From Pseudomonadota bacterium (GTDB taxonomy: Bacteria; Pseudomonadota; Alphaproteobacteria; Rhizobiales; Hyphomicrobiaceae): a DNA stretch of 5,953 bases. Both the position numbers and the translations under genes were made by a program. Where the stretch lies: the NCBI GenBank assembly GCA_021812845.1, contig JAKAML010000095.1, forward strand, positions 1 through 5,953, written 5' to 3'. Of the stretch, positions 5,741 through 5,953 are shown piece by piece; within the stretch, counting starts at the first letter, position 1, and each line of letters opens with the position of its first letter. Below the pieces are notes generated by a model that saw nothing but the letters and a program-made list of their open reading frames with translations, made no database searches and was not told the DNA's origin.

Positions 5741-5810
5741 GCCGGACGAGTAGAGCGTAAGGGGCCGCATCCGCCGTCGCGTTCGCGGCGTGGAACGGGT
5801 GGCCGGCATC

Positions 5811-5816
5811 AGGGGG
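5811..5816 (+). promoter_or_regulatory. Ribosome binding site (AGGGGG) for the divergent exported protein
   Basis: A purine run AGGGGG ends eight bases before the ATG at 5825, followed by another purine-rich stretch (GAGAGA). The position supports this ATG as the true start of the partial gene. Confidence 0.6.
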
Positions 5817-5824
5817 TCGAGAGA

Positions 5825-5953
5825 ATGGCGACGTACACCAGAACATTGCTGCTCACCGCGGGCGCTGTCGGAGCACTCGTGCCGCCGGTCCTGGCACAGC
5901 AGCAGACCCTGCCGGTCCCGGCCGCGCCGGCCGGGCAGTCGCAACTGCCGCCG
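5825..5953 (+). CDS. N-terminus of an exported protein, 3' end outside window
   Basis: 43 codons are visible and open to the window end. The translation begins MATYTRTLLLTAGAVGALVP and continues to PVLAQQQ, a good Sec signal peptide: Arg at position 6, a hydrophobic core, and a VLA/Q cleavage site after about residue 24. The mature start is QQQTLPVPAAPAG followed by QSQLPP, a flexible Gln/Pro/Ala-rich stretch. No Cys follows the cleavage site, so it is not a lipoprotein. Such a low-complexity start is seen in TonB-dependent receptors ahead of the plug domain, and also in many other periplasmic and outer-membrane proteins. Its divergent position opposite exbB-exbD-tonB makes a receptor or another partner of the transport system plausible. 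No plug, TonB box or barrel is within view, so the function is unassigned. Confidence 0.75.
   Translation, partial: MATYTRTLLLTAGAVGALVPPVLAQQQTLPVPAAPAGQSQLPP

Larger units (their letters stand above)
5095..5824. other. 730-base divergent intergenic region without a convincing gene
   Basis: This gap separates the minus-strand TonB block from the plus-strand exported gene and must contain the control regions of both. Reading frames present on both strands give Arg/Ser/Pro-rich translations without family motifs, typical of chance frames. Base composition drops from strongly GC-rich to mixed, with an AT-richer island at about 5605-5670. It holds several palindromes and repeats listed separately. 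I see no tRNA, no rRNA, no CRISPR and no insertion-sequence ends. A small RNA or a long structured leader is possible but not demonstrable by eye. Confidence 0.7.

Noticed and set aside
5095..5824. Search for a CRISPR array, tRNA, insertion-sequence ends or riboswitch
   Set aside because: No regularly spaced repeats, no cloverleaf, no long terminal inverted repeats with target duplications and no recognisable cobalamin or other riboswitch core were seen.
5609..5944. Minus-strand frame covering the start of the divergent exported gene
   Set aside because: Arg/Pro-rich antisense translation; the plus strand there has a ribosome site and a proper signal peptide.

Overview
The window looks like chromosomal DNA from a GC-rich alphaproteobacterium, probably of the Hyphomicrobiales/Rhodospirillales type. 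The reasons are a strong G/C preference at third codon positions, the style of the SucD C-terminus, and the combination of a NarL/MoxY-type two-component pair with a compact TonB-ExbB-ExbD set. No tool could be run, so species-level placement is not possible.

Layout: (1) 1-467 (+) is the 3' end of sucD, the TCA-cycle succinyl-CoA ligase alpha subunit. (2) Converging on it with only 14 bases between the stop codons is a minus-strand block read from about 5094 down to 482. In transcription order it holds an exported four-cysteine protein of unknown function (TTG start), exbB, exbD, tonB, then after a 111-base gap a membrane histidine kinase and its LuxR/NarL-type response regulator. exbB/exbD overlap by one base, exbD/tonB are 8 bases apart with the tonB ribosome site overlapping the exbD stop, and kinase/regulator overlap by four bases (ATGA). 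The block is therefore tightly organised, with one likely internal promoter in front of the kinase. (3) 5095-5824 is a 730-base gap with no convincing gene but many palindromes and short repeats; it must hold the divergent promoters. (4) 5825 to the end (+) is the start of a gene for a secreted or outer-membrane protein, of which only the signal peptide and a Gln/Pro/Ala-rich stretch are visible.

Working model: ExbB and ExbD form the proton-driven inner-membrane motor and TonB carries the energy across the periplasm to outer-membrane receptors. The exported four-Cys protein travels with the motor genes and is probably a periplasmic accessory. The kinase has a periplasmic domain resembling the N-terminal domain of MoxY/LapD-type sensors and a NarX-type catalytic core, so this could be an envelope- or substrate-sensing system that controls either itself or the neighbouring transport genes. 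The divergent exported protein is a natural candidate for a TonB-dependent receptor or partner, but the window ends before any diagnostic domain. The link between sensing and TonB energisation is inferred from gene order only.
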